Assembly: GCA_017989575.1 (NCBI GenBank)
Contig: JAGNPP010000145.1
Coordinates: 1 to 6,725, forward strand
Direction: 5' to 3'
Source: Chryseobacterium sp.
Lineage (GTDB): Bacteria; Bacteroidota; Bacteroidia; Flavobacteriales; Weeksellaceae
DNA: 6,725 nt
The translations under genes were made by a program, and so were the position numbers. This document shows, piece after piece, positions 1 through 6,490 of this stretch. The notes beneath the pieces were generated by a model. It had not been told where the DNA came from. It ran no database searches and saw only the letters and a program-made list of their open reading frames with translations. Positions within the stretch are counted from its first letter, which is position 1. The number at the start of each line of letters is the position of its first letter.

Positions 1-78
1 GACGGAACACCGGACAAACGATACAAAGCCGCAAAAACCTTGAAAAAGGACGGAACGCCAGACAAGCGCTACAAGGCT
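1..78 (+). repeat. Tandem coding repeat, 48-bp period
   Basis: Two copies of a 30-bp segment (1-30 and 49-78) lie 48 bp apart and encode the same ten residues, DGTPDKRYKA. The copies differ only at third codon positions within this core. The array may continue upstream beyond the window edge. Confidence 0.8.
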
Positions 79-87
79 AACAAGTAA
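1..87 (+). CDS. C-terminal end of a basic tandem-repeat protein (5' end outside the window)
   Basis: The first 28 codons are open from the window edge and end at TAA (85-87). The visible peptide has two copies of a 16-residue unit whose core is DGTPDKRYKA, beginning at visible residues 1 and 17. It is very rich in Lys, Arg, Asp and Tyr and has no hydrophobic segment. The two DNA copies (1-30 and 49-78) differ at six of ten codons, all at synonymous third positions, so the peptide repeat is being conserved. I recall short Lys-rich 'KKDGTPD-RYK' proteins of unknown function in flavobacteria; that recollection is not tested here. Its function is unknown. The charge could suit binding to nucleic acid or to an anionic surface, but this is inference only. 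A strong terminator follows about 60 bp after the stop, so it is the last gene of its transcript. Confidence 0.75.
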   Translation, partial: DGTPDKRYKAAKTLKKDGTPDKRYKANK

Positions 88-145
88 TTTATCTCACTCT
101 TCTGAAGAGAAGGATAATTTAATTTTTCATAACTTTTATTTTTTT

Positions 146-176
146 AAGACTTTACATATTTTGTAGAGTCTTTTTT
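146..176 (+). terminator. Rho-independent terminator after the repeat-protein gene
   Basis: An 11-bp stem pairs AAGACTTTACA (146-156) with TGTAGAGTCTT (162-172), with one T-G wobble and a five-base loop (157-161). It is followed directly by a T run (171-176). It ends the transcript of the gene stopping at 87 and separates it from the gene starting at 225. A smaller palindrome, CTCTT-ctg-AAGAG (97-109), sits closer to the stop, but no good T run follows it. Confidence 0.85.
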
Positions 177-224
177 GGTTCGTGATTTGTTTATCTAAAC
201 GTAACCAATCTAAAAAATACTGTT

Positions 225-569
225 ATGAATAATCCGAAACCAATGCTGACACTATCGGAAGTGATGGAAAAGCTGAGACAAAAAGGAATCACAAACGAAA
301 TACGAATGACCGATGATAAACGTTTTGTAATCAGTGGTACAGAAAAGTCATACCAACCAGAAGATTTGAAAATCATCCGAACTTACAGATTCGAAGGCGA
401 AAGTGATCCGGCAGATAATGTGGCACTCTACCTCATCAAAGATAATTACGAAAACATTGCAATGATTATCGATTCCTACGGCGCCAACAGCAATTATGAA
501 GGCCCAGAATTCGATAGATTTTTGAAAAGAATCCCAGAAGTAGAAGTAAAAGAAGAATTTGACTTTTAA
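225..569 (+). CDS. Small conserved Bacteroidota protein, of the family often mislabelled phosphoribosylpyrophosphate synthetase
   Basis: This is a 114-residue acidic, soluble protein with no signal peptide or membrane segment. It opens with a helix-like stretch containing TLSEVMEKLRQKGIT (residues 9-23). The centre has the YRFEGESDP block (54-62), followed by a beta-rich stretch ending in IIDSYGANS (81-89). I recognise this pattern (TLSEA-type start, YRFEG, then DxYG) from short flavobacterial proteins that databases often call 'phosphoribosylpyrophosphate synthetase'. It is about a third of the length of a true PRPP synthetase, and I see neither the PRPP-binding loop nor the catalytic flexible loop. 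That label should therefore not be used; the function is unknown. The ATG at 225 is the first in frame; Met7 (243) is a possible alternative. It stands alone between two terminators. I find no clear TAnnTTTG promoter element just upstream. Confidence 0.85.
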   Translation: MNNPKPMLTLSEVMEKLRQKGITNEIRMTDDKRFVISGTEKSYQPEDLKIIRTYRFEGESDPADNVALYLIKDNYENIAMIIDSYGANSNYEGPEFDRFLKRIPEVEVKEEFDF

Positions 570-599
570 ACAAAATTCCTTTTTTAGTTTTTTTTATAG

Positions 600-636
600 A
601 AACCTTGTCCGTCAAAAGATAAGGTTTTGTTTTTTT
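600..636 (+). terminator. Rho-independent terminator of the 225-569 gene
   Basis: A 10-bp stem pairs AAACCTTGTC (600-609) with GATAAGGTTT (618-627), including one G-T wobble, with an eight-base loop. A T run (630-636) follows, on the plus strand only. On the minus strand the bases past the stem are A-rich, so it should not stop the convergent operon. The T run overlaps the last bases of the minus-strand gene's stop codon (635-637). Confidence 0.8.
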
Positions 637-2644
637 AGATTTTGATGACCAAAAGTGTCTTTTTCAATCCGTCTTCGATGCCTTTCCAATAGAAGTTGAA
701 GAATGACCTTTCCTTGTTTCTTGTCACATCGATGTCCGCAGATTCAGGGAATTTCTGAGAATCTTTTTTCACTACCAAGTTGACAACAGCTGATAGAAAT
801 TTCTTTTTCTCTTTGGTTTCTTTATTTATCAAGCTCACTTTCAAATCTTTGTGTGTGATTCTGAATTTTCCATTCATAATATCATTGTTTCCCTTGAAAT
901 TATAATTAAGACTCGTAATCGTTCCAGTCGCCGTGATATTCATATAAGGTTTGATGAATGGATTGATGTCATTTGCCGGAAGATCATTGATGTAACCTCC
1001 AATCGTGAAGTTGTCCCTTAGATCCGAGGTATCAAAGTTCCAATTCACTTTCATAGGAGAAACGCCCATAAACTTGCAATTGATGACAATCGGCACTTTC
1101 GTATTGGCGCCTTTCTTTTTGTTGGAATTCAGATTTTTGACATTCAAATTAAAATTGGTAAAGAACACTTTTCCAGGGCCGTTGTTGTCCGGCTTGTCTT
1201 CTTCGTACACCAATTTTGAGTTCAAAAGATTTAGATTATCAACAATCAAAGGGAATTTTATATTTCGCAGAACTTTGGAATAGAGCAACTTTTCTTTTGG
1301 ATTATCCTTGGGAATTTTGCTTCGGAAAATATTGGCGTCCACATTGTGAAGTTTTGCGGATTTCAAATGAAGGTCGAGTTCTTTTTCGAAAGTCCAATCA
1401 ATACCTGAAAGCAGAATTCGGTTTGCTGAGATATTAAATTGGTCATCTTCCATCGGAATTGTTCTCACAAACTCGGCGCGCGACATTTTTGGAATCATTT
1501 TAAAATTCATCAAATCAATCGATTGCGAAGACATATTGAAGCTTGACAAACTGAGATTGTAATATTTGCCGGAATCGTAAAAAAACGTGTTTCCAACGAT
1601 TTTATAATCTTTGAATTTGAAAGGCAATTTGTTTTTCGAAGTTTCCTCATTCATCAAAAAATCTTTCACATTTGCATCGAATTTTGCTAATGAAAGTGAC
1701 TTTTCGCCGTTGGATTTCAACATCGATAAGGTTCCATTTTTAATATCAATATTGGCAAAATTCAAATCAATCCCGTTTTTCTTTGGAATTTTTGGTTTGA
1801 TGATCTTCTCATTACGATTCTGAATAACGAATTCTGGGTCAATGAATTGAGCGTTTTTCAAATTCAGTTTGGTCTTATCAAAAACCAAATCGTTAAAAGA
1901 AATTTTCTTGCTTTTGATATTGAAGAGGCTTTTCTGTTTCGTAAAACTTTTCTCCCAATCTTTAAAGTCCAAAATCGATTTCAACTCAAAATCATTGATT
2001 TCCAATTGGCCGTTATTGGTCTTAATATCAGAAGAATTAATCGTGTAAACATCACTTATTTTGGCGAAGAAATCGTTCGCGGTAATTTTATAACTGTCCA
2101 ACGCAAACGGCAATTCGTTCGGATTATCATTCAAGCTAAGATTTTTGATTTCGAGATCAAGATTTTTAGCTGAGAAAGCTCTTGAGTCGTCAGTATTTAT
2201 AACATCGATGTTTCCTTTGGTGATGTCAATATTTCGGATGAGAAACGGCATTGGTTCTTTTACAGAATCTTTCGTCTTACTTTGCGCCAATCTGATTTTT
2301 AGTTTTGGATTCGTCAACCGAATAGAATTGGTGTTGATTTTTTTATTTTTAATGAAATCAATGATTCCCAATCTGCTGACATTCAATCCACCTACAAATC
2401 CATCGATCGCAAGAACTTTTTTATCATCGGGATTTTTGGATTTAATTAAAATTCCATCTGCCGAAATACTTCCGCTGAGAATTTCGACATTCAAAGCCTT
2501 GTAGGTGATTGCGTAGGGTGTTTTATTTTTGATGTAATCCGGAAGCTGATATTTGAGCCAAAGTCTGAATCCGACATTCAATATCAAAATGAGAAGCAAA
2601 ATACTTCCCAAAACGATTCCGGTAACTTTTAAAGTTTTTTTCAT
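635..2644 (-). CDS. AsmA/DUF748-like periplasmic protein with one N-terminal membrane anchor
   Basis: This 669-residue protein has a short basic N-terminus (MKKTLK), one hydrophobic helix at about residues 7-26, and then a long beta-rich, presumably periplasmic region. Three related blocks can be seen starting near residues 133, 293 and 462. Each opens with a pattern like NIDIxxGxh, and the first two continue into LPF-x-DYKI/SYKI-type stretches (178-187 and 340-349). Near the C-terminus, the GGYINDLPANDINPFIKPY region (549-567), the GxITSLNYNFKGN pattern (574-586) and a final FYWKGIEDGLK resemble the ends of AsmA/DUF748-type proteins. Several AsmA-like proteins (TamB, YhdP, YdbH) help move phospholipids towards the outer membrane; assigning that role here is inference. 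The start is ATG at 2644; a TTG immediately before it (2647-2645) adds one residue but is less likely. It is the last gene of the operon, 3 bp after the WG-repeat gene. I see no terminator for it. Confidence 0.75.
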   Translation of the reverse strand: MKKTLKVTGIVLGSILLLILILNVGFRLWLKYQLPDYIKNKTPYAITYKALNVEILSGSISADGILIKSKNPDDKKVLAIDGFVGGLNVSRLGIIDFIKNKKINTNSIRLTNPKLKIRLAQSKTKDSVKEPMPFLIRNIDITKGNIDVINTDDSRAFSAKNLDLEIKNLSLNDNPNELPFALDSYKITANDFFAKISDVYTINSSDIKTNNGQLEINDFELKSILDFKDWEKSFTKQKSLFNIKSKKISFNDLVFDKTKLNLKNAQFIDPEFVIQNRNEKIIKPKIPKKNGIDLNFANIDIKNGTLSMLKSNGEKSLSLAKFDANVKDFLMNEETSKNKLPFKFKDYKIVGNTFFYDSGKYYNLSLSSFNMSSQSIDLMNFKMIPKMSRAEFVRTIPMEDDQFNISANRILLSGIDWTFEKELDLHLKSAKLHNVDANIFRSKIPKDNPKEKLLYSKVLRNIKFPLIVDNLNLLNSKLVYEEDKPDNNGPGKVFFTNFNLNVKNLNSNKKKGANTKVPIVINCKFMGVSPMKVNWNFDTSDLRDNFTIGGYINDLPANDINPFIKPYMNITATGTITSLNYNFKGNNDIMNGKFRITHKDLKVSLINKETKEKKKFLSAVVNLVVKKDSQKFPESADIDVTRNKERSFFNFYWKGIEDGLKKTLLVIKI

Positions 2645-2647
2645 CAA

Positions 2648-4486
2648 TTATTTTATTTTCGGTGGCGGAGGCGGTGGTTCCGGCTCTTTTGATTCTTCAA
2701 TAAATTTAGCTTTTGTCACTGATTTCAGAATTTTTCCATTGATATCAATTTCAAAATATTGCTTCCCTTTTCTCGCATAGATTTTATCATCTCCAAAACC
2801 TAAGCCATATCCGAAATTTGGTTTCAATTCATCATAAATCAGAGGACAAAGAATCTTATTATTCAAATCGATTATTCCATATTTTTTATTTTTTTCAACA
2901 AAAACCACGAAACGAGAAATAAAAACAAAATTATAATCGACAGGAATTTTAACCTTGAACGTCTTCTCCTCTAACATTCCAGATTTGGAGCCTAGTTTTA
3001 CAATATGTCTGTTCTCAGGACCGTATTCTACCCAATCTGAAAATTCATCATATATAATTGGAGAAAGAATTTTGTTGGTCAAATCAATGACACCAAACTT
3101 TTCATTTTTTTTAACCAAGAATTTAGAATGATCGTAGAAAAGTGGCCGAATGGACTGATAATCGTTTACGATTGTTTTATTAGTAACATCAACAATCTTC
3201 GCAGTATTATCATTTGTAACAATAAAGTAATTTGCCAATTCTTTTGGTTTGTCATCAAGCCTATCAAAAACTTCATCGATAAACTGTTTTCCAAAAGGAA
3301 TCAGAATTTTGTTGTGGGAATCGATAAGACCAACTTCATTATTTTTTGTTGCAATTGCATAACTTTCTTCTTCAAAACGAAGTTCTTCATCATAAACAAA
3401 AGGCACTTTTACGTTTCCATTTTTATCTATTACTCCGTATTTACCTTTGAGATTTTTGAAAGAAATCGTTGGATTGTCTGTACGGAAATTATTATAAATT
3501 GGTTCTAAGGATTCTCCAATCTTCCTTAGGTTTTTATTAAAGATAGAATAGACCTTTCCCTTTCGAGCGTTGAAATATTCAGAATAATTGCCGTGGTTGC
3601 TGTCGTAAGGTTCGATAAAATTATATTCTAATGGAACTTTGATTTGCCCATCAGATTTTATCATTCCATATTTGCCATTTCGTTTTACAATAGCATTTTT
3701 AAATGCATCAAAAACCGTTGCAGAGTCGAATTTATTATTTGGAAAAGCGGGTTTTATTTTTTCATTAATGAACTCATAATTCTTTCCATTCCTCACTAAA
3801 ACTACACCATTTTTAAAATAGGTCGACTGGCTTCTGTCAAAAATATCTTTGGAAAAATCATAATGTTCAGTGCTGAAAACCTCATCAAAAACAAAATCTG
3901 ACAACTGTTTTCCTTTATTATCAAAGAAAGCCCATCTCTTGTTTTTTTGAACGATGACAATATCATCCAATTGTTGTGAGCGAGCGTCATCGTATATTAT
4001 TGGAATGATTTCTTTTCCGGTTTTATCAATAAATCCTGATTTTCCATTTTTGACAACGGGACAAAGTCCATTAACTGTGAAATATTGAATCTTGTCATAA
4101 ATTGGCTGGATTATCAATTTACCTTTTTCATCGATGAATCCCCATTTTCTATTCTTACGAACGCCTGCTAATCCGAAAGAAAAAATCCTGACTTCATCAA
4201 AATCGCCTTCTAGTTTCAGATTTTTCTTTGTGATGAAAAATTCCTTTCTTCCATTTTTTGCATAAGCAAGTCCATTTTCAAACGGATTCAGAAAATCATA
4301 CTCGAACGGGATAACGATAGAACTATCTTTGTCTATAAATCCCCATTTATTTTGTTTGTTGTGAACTCGGAACCAACCAGTTTCTTTGTCCCTTTCAATA
4401 TAATAGATATCTTTCTTAGAAAATTTGGGAGAACTTTCTGTGCAGGAAAAGAAAATGAGCAATAGAAAAAGTAATCCGTTCTTCAT
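2648..4486 (-). CDS. WG-repeat lipoprotein with a C-terminal polyproline tail
   Basis: This 612-residue protein begins with a lipoprotein signal peptide: MKNG, a hydrophobic run, then the lipobox-like IFFSC, with the lipidated cysteine predicted at residue 15. The rest is about 13-15 WG-type repeats with a period mostly near 35 residues, each like K-[WYFS]-G-[FVIM]-I-D-x-x-x-K-I-x-x-P-x-x-Y-D. Clear cores are WGFID at 48 and 115, GFID at 151, WAFF at 185, YGMI at 273, YGVI at 350, FGVID at 464 and YGIID at 536. Several units are degenerate (near 82, 237, 313, 429 and 576). WG repeats probably form a beta-propeller or solenoid for binding; the ligand is unknown. A Glu/Pro tail with six consecutive prolines (604-609) ends in KIK. 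It lies 9 bp after the DUF2797 gene and 3 bp before the AsmA-like gene, which suggests joint envelope function. Whether it faces the periplasm or the cell surface cannot be decided; there is no strong acidic/lysine lipoprotein export signal after Cys15. Confidence 0.9.
   Translation of the reverse strand: MKNGLLFLLLIFFSCTESSPKFSKKDIYYIERDKETGWFRVHNKQNKWGFIDKDSSIVIPFEYDFLNPFENGLAYAKNGRKEFFITKKNLKLEGDFDEVRIFSFGLAGVRKNRKWGFIDEKGKLIIQPIYDKIQYFTVNGLCPVVKNGKSGFIDKTGKEIIPIIYDDARSQQLDDIVIVQKNKRWAFFDNKGKQLSDFVFDEVFSTEHYDFSKDIFDRSQSTYFKNGVVLVRNGKNYEFINEKIKPAFPNNKFDSATVFDAFKNAIVKRNGKYGMIKSDGQIKVPLEYNFIEPYDSNHGNYSEYFNARKGKVYSIFNKNLRKIGESLEPIYNNFRTDNPTISFKNLKGKYGVIDKNGNVKVPFVYDEELRFEEESYAIATKNNEVGLIDSHNKILIPFGKQFIDEVFDRLDDKPKELANYFIVTNDNTAKIVDVTNKTIVNDYQSIRPLFYDHSKFLVKKNEKFGVIDLTNKILSPIIYDEFSDWVEYGPENRHIVKLGSKSGMLEEKTFKVKIPVDYNFVFISRFVVFVEKNKKYGIIDLNNKILCPLIYDELKPNFGYGLGFGDDKIYARKGKQYFEIDINGKILKSVTKAKFIEESKEPEPPPPPPKIK
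2660..2677 (-). other. Hexaproline-coding tract, three codons before the stop
   Basis: Six consecutive proline codons (CCA CCG CCT CCG CCA CCG, minus strand) are followed by Lys-Ile-Lys and the TAA at 2650-2648. The ATG of the next gene lies 3 bp past that stop. Runs of three or more prolines commonly stall ribosomes and need elongation factor P. Mixed codon use argues against simple replication slippage. The tract is a G/C-rich island in AT-rich DNA. Confidence 0.85.
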
Positions 4487-4495
4487 ACTAAAACT

Positions 4496-5287
4496 TTAAA
4501 CCGTCAATTCCACCACATAACCTTCGTGCCCACGAACATTAATGAAATCATCACCTTCAAAAGCAAGATATTGCCCTTTGATTCCCCTCAAAACACCATT
4601 GAATTCCGGTTTCTTATCCAACGTGAAAACATTGATCTTCTCAGGTTTCTCATAAGGAAAATCGAGTTTGATGATATTTTCCTCGCTCACCGCAAACTTT
4701 TTGAAATCGTTGGGAAAATAGTCCGCAATTTTATTTCGGAAATCAATCAGATCTAAGGTATCTTCATAATCATCCAAAAGCATTTTCTTCGGATTGGTCT
4801 TGTCGGCCACGTGTTTTTTGAGTTCTACCTCGATCATTCCAGCTTCGTAACGGTTTTCCGTGATGGCGATTGGCAAAGCGAAGGTGGCTCCTTGATCGAT
4901 CCATCTTGTCGGGATTTGCGCTTCTCTCGTCACACCAACTTTCACATCGCCTGTGTAAGCCAAATAAACGATATGCGGAACCAACTGAATCTGTTTCTCC
5001 ACTTCCAGATCTCTTTCACCAACGCCAAGATGCGCCGTGGAAAGTTCCGGACGGATGATCGAATCGCTCGCATACGGACTTTCGAAGAAGCATTTTTTGC
5101 AGAAGCCCATTCGGTAGATTTTCTCATCACTTCCACAATTCACACATTCGTAGCCGACGTGTTTGATGTGAAGTTCTTTCCCAAAAAGCTGATTCATATT
5201 GATGAGATCGCCATTCAGGTTGAGGTAATATTGGATTGGTTTTCCATTTTGAGAGATCATTTTCAGGATTTGTCCGGAGAATTGCAT
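4496..5287 (-). CDS. DUF2797 family protein with zinc ribbon and GIY-YIG-like stretch
   Basis: This 263-residue cytoplasmic protein has no signal peptide. Cys48, Cys51, Cys63 and Cys66 (CVNC and CKKC) form a likely zinc ribbon. A stretch at 107-131, including VYLAYTGDVKVGVTRE and the RWIDQGA block, followed by EAGMIEVELKKH (148-159), is typical of the DUF2797 family as I know it. The YLA-x-TG...KVGVT...R...E...H order resembles GIY-YIG/T5orf172 nuclease-like folds, so a nucleic-acid role is possible; this is inference and no activity is known to me. The C-terminal GVLRGIKGQYLAF and GHEGYVVEL parts also fit DUF2797, and the length fits the family. The ATG at 5287 is the first usable in-frame start; an upstream ATG (5325-5323) is out of frame. 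It is the first gene of the minus-strand operon and is followed 9 bp later by the WG-repeat lipoprotein, with no obvious functional tie to it. Confidence 0.88.
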   Translation of the reverse strand: MQFSGQILKMISQNGKPIQYYLNLNGDLINMNQLFGKELHIKHVGYECVNCGSDEKIYRMGFCKKCFFESPYASDSIIRPELSTAHLGVGERDLEVEKQIQLVPHIVYLAYTGDVKVGVTREAQIPTRWIDQGATFALPIAITENRYEAGMIEVELKKHVADKTNPKKMLLDDYEDTLDLIDFRNKIADYFPNDFKKFAVSEENIIKLDFPYEKPEKINVFTLDKKPEFNGVLRGIKGQYLAFEGDDFINVRGHEGYVVELTV

Positions 5288-5312
5288 TTTGTCGTGGATT
5301 TGAAATTGGGAT

Positions 5313-5320
5313 TAAAAGTA
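5313..5320 (-). promoter_or_regulatory. Possible -7 promoter element of the minus-strand operon
   Basis: Read on the minus strand, this is TACTTTTA, one base from the Bacteroidota -7 consensus TAnnTTTG. It would place transcription initiation roughly 20 bases before the ATG at 5287. I find no convincing TTTG -33 element at the right distance; the nearest TTG is about 27 bases upstream. The call rests on one degenerate motif and the lack of any better candidate in the divergent gap. Confidence 0.3.
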
Positions 5321-5389
5321 AACATTATTAATTAATTTTTAAGTTCCCAACTAAATTTCAAAAGAATCGTTTCTATTTTGTTTAATTCT

Positions 5390-5397
5390 TATCTTCG
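5390..5397 (+). promoter_or_regulatory. Probable -7 promoter element of the epimerase gene
   Basis: TATCTTCG matches the Bacteroidota -7 consensus TAnnTTTG at all but one defined position and is followed by the CAAC-type context common in flavobacterial promoters. Transcription would start near 5404, about ten bases before the ATG at 5414. The in-frame TTG at 5378 lies upstream of this point, which supports the ATG. No clear -33 TTTG is present at 19-21 bases. Confidence 0.45.
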
Positions 5398-5413
5398 CAA
5401 CACAATTGATGTT

Positions 5414-6442
5414 ATGACTTATCTTATCACTGGCGGAAGTGGATTTATCGGTTCTCATTTGGTAGAACAATTATTGAAAAATGGACATTCTGTCATCAAC
5501 GTTGACAACTTCGACGATTTTTACGATTATAAAATTAAAATTAAAAATACGCTCGAATCTTTAGGCTCAAAATCTGAATTTAATTTTACCGATAAAGAAA
5601 CCGATATTAAAAAAATTACAACTGAATATAAATCAGACAATTATCAATTTTACTTTCAGGATATTCGTGATAAAAAAGGCTTGGAGGAGATTTTCCGAAA
5701 TCATAAAATTGATTTAGTCATTCATTTGGCTGCTTTGGCTGGCGTTCGTCCGTCTATTGAGCGTCCTCTGGAATATGAGGAAGTCAACATTCGAGGCACT
5801 CAGAATCTTTGGGAACTTTGCAAGGAATTTGGAATTAAAAAATTCGTTTGCGCTTCATCATCAAGCGTTTATGGAAATAATGAAAAAATCCCTTTTTCTG
5901 AGACTGATAATGTTGACAATCCTATTTCGCCTTACGCAGCGACAAAAAAATGTGGCGAAATTATCGGTCACGTTTATCATAGTCTTTATCATATCGATAT
6001 GATTCAGCTAAGGTTTTTCACGGTTTACGGACCGAGACAAAGACCAGATTTGGCGATTCACAAATTCACGAAACTGATTTTTGGAAATAACGAAATCCCT
6101 TTCTACGGCGATGGTTCCACAGCAAGAGATTATACTTTCGTTGATGATATTATTGATGGTGTTTTAAAATCAATCCAATATCTTGAGACTAATGACAATG
6201 TTTATGAAATCATCAATCTTGGGGAAAGTGAAGTGATTACACTACGCGAAATGCTCACAACCCTGGAAAATACAATTGGAAAAAAAGCCATCAAAAAAAT
6301 ACTGCCAATGCAACCAGGTGATGTACAAAAAACCAATGCAGACATCACGAAAGCAAAAGCTTTAATTGGCTACAAACCCACAACAAACTTCCAAAATGGC
6401 ACAAAAAAATTTGTGGAATGGTTTTTGGGAAACCGGCAATAA
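5414..6442 (+). CDS. NAD-dependent nucleotide-sugar epimerase, probably UDP-glucuronate 4-epimerase
   Basis: This 342-residue protein is an extended short-chain dehydrogenase/reductase. The NAD-binding glycine motif GGSGFIG (7-13) starts right after the N-terminus. DNF at 31-33 follows the second strand, and HLAALAGVRPSIERP (104-118) is the hallmark I associate with UDP-glucuronate 4-epimerases. The catalytic parts are ASSSSVYG (147-154) and YAATK with Tyr174 and Lys178. RFFTVYGPRQRPDLA (200-214) and GDGSTARDYTFVDD (232-245) complete the sugar-nucleotide site. It should interconvert UDP-glucuronate and UDP-galacturonate in the cytoplasm, feeding capsule, LPS or exopolysaccharide synthesis. 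Related UDP-galactose epimerase or GDP-mannose dehydratase labels are possible but fit the GVRPSIE signature less well. The ATG at 5414 is chosen over the TTG at 5378 because the glycine motif sits at the usual distance and the likely promoter lies between them. It appears to be a single-gene unit, with no polysaccharide genes beside it. Confidence 0.88.
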   Translation: MTYLITGGSGFIGSHLVEQLLKNGHSVINVDNFDDFYDYKIKIKNTLESLGSKSEFNFTDKETDIKKITTEYKSDNYQFYFQDIRDKKGLEEIFRNHKIDLVIHLAALAGVRPSIERPLEYEEVNIRGTQNLWELCKEFGIKKFVCASSSSVYGNNEKIPFSETDNVDNPISPYAATKKCGEIIGHVYHSLYHIDMIQLRFFTVYGPRQRPDLAIHKFTKLIFGNNEIPFYGDGSTARDYTFVDDIIDGVLKSIQYLETNDNVYEIINLGESEVITLREMLTTLENTIGKKAIKKILPMQPGDVQKTNADITKAKALIGYKPTTNFQNGTKKFVEWFLGNRQ

Positions 6443-6468
6443 CAATATTCTGACAATAGATATTTTGG

Positions 6469-6490
6469 AAATAAGATGAATTTATTTTTA
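6469..6490 (+). terminator. Weak candidate terminator after the epimerase gene
   Basis: AAATAA (6469-6474) can pair with TTATTT (6482-6487), and the latter runs into further T bases (to 6489). The stem is only six A-T pairs, so it would be unstable. It lies inside a perfect 9-bp inverted repeat (AACAATATT 6441-6449 and AATATTGTT 6491-6499) with a 41-base spacer. No better terminator is visible in the 121-bp gap between the epimerase and the DUF2795 gene. Confidence 0.22.

Noticed and set aside
1005..2504. Several plus-strand open frames of 70-119 codons across 1005-2504
   Set aside because: They are antisense shadows of the AsmA-like gene, rich in Phe/Ile from AT-rich complement and without domain signatures.
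2645..2647. TTG as the start of the AsmA-like gene
   Set aside because: It is immediately followed by an in-frame ATG, which is the more likely start and costs only one residue.
2660..2677. G/C-rich patch as an inserted foreign segment
   Set aside because: It is fully explained by six proline codons in frame at the end of the lipoprotein gene.
3128..3508. A 126-codon plus-strand open frame
   Set aside because: It is antisense to the WG-repeat gene, whose repeat pattern runs unbroken through this region.
4811..5335. A 174-codon plus-strand open frame opposite the DUF2797 gene
   Set aside because: It lies antisense to a well-supported gene with recognisable zinc-ribbon and family motifs; its own translation shows no known motif or sensible composition.
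5531..5548. AT-rich 6-bp periodicity (AAAATTAAAATTAAAAAT) as a regulatory repeat
   Set aside because: It is inside the epimerase coding region and simply encodes a Lys/Ile stretch (KIKIKN).
5757..6002. An 81-codon open frame within the epimerase gene in another frame
   Set aside because: It overlaps the conserved catalytic part of the epimerase and has no features of its own.
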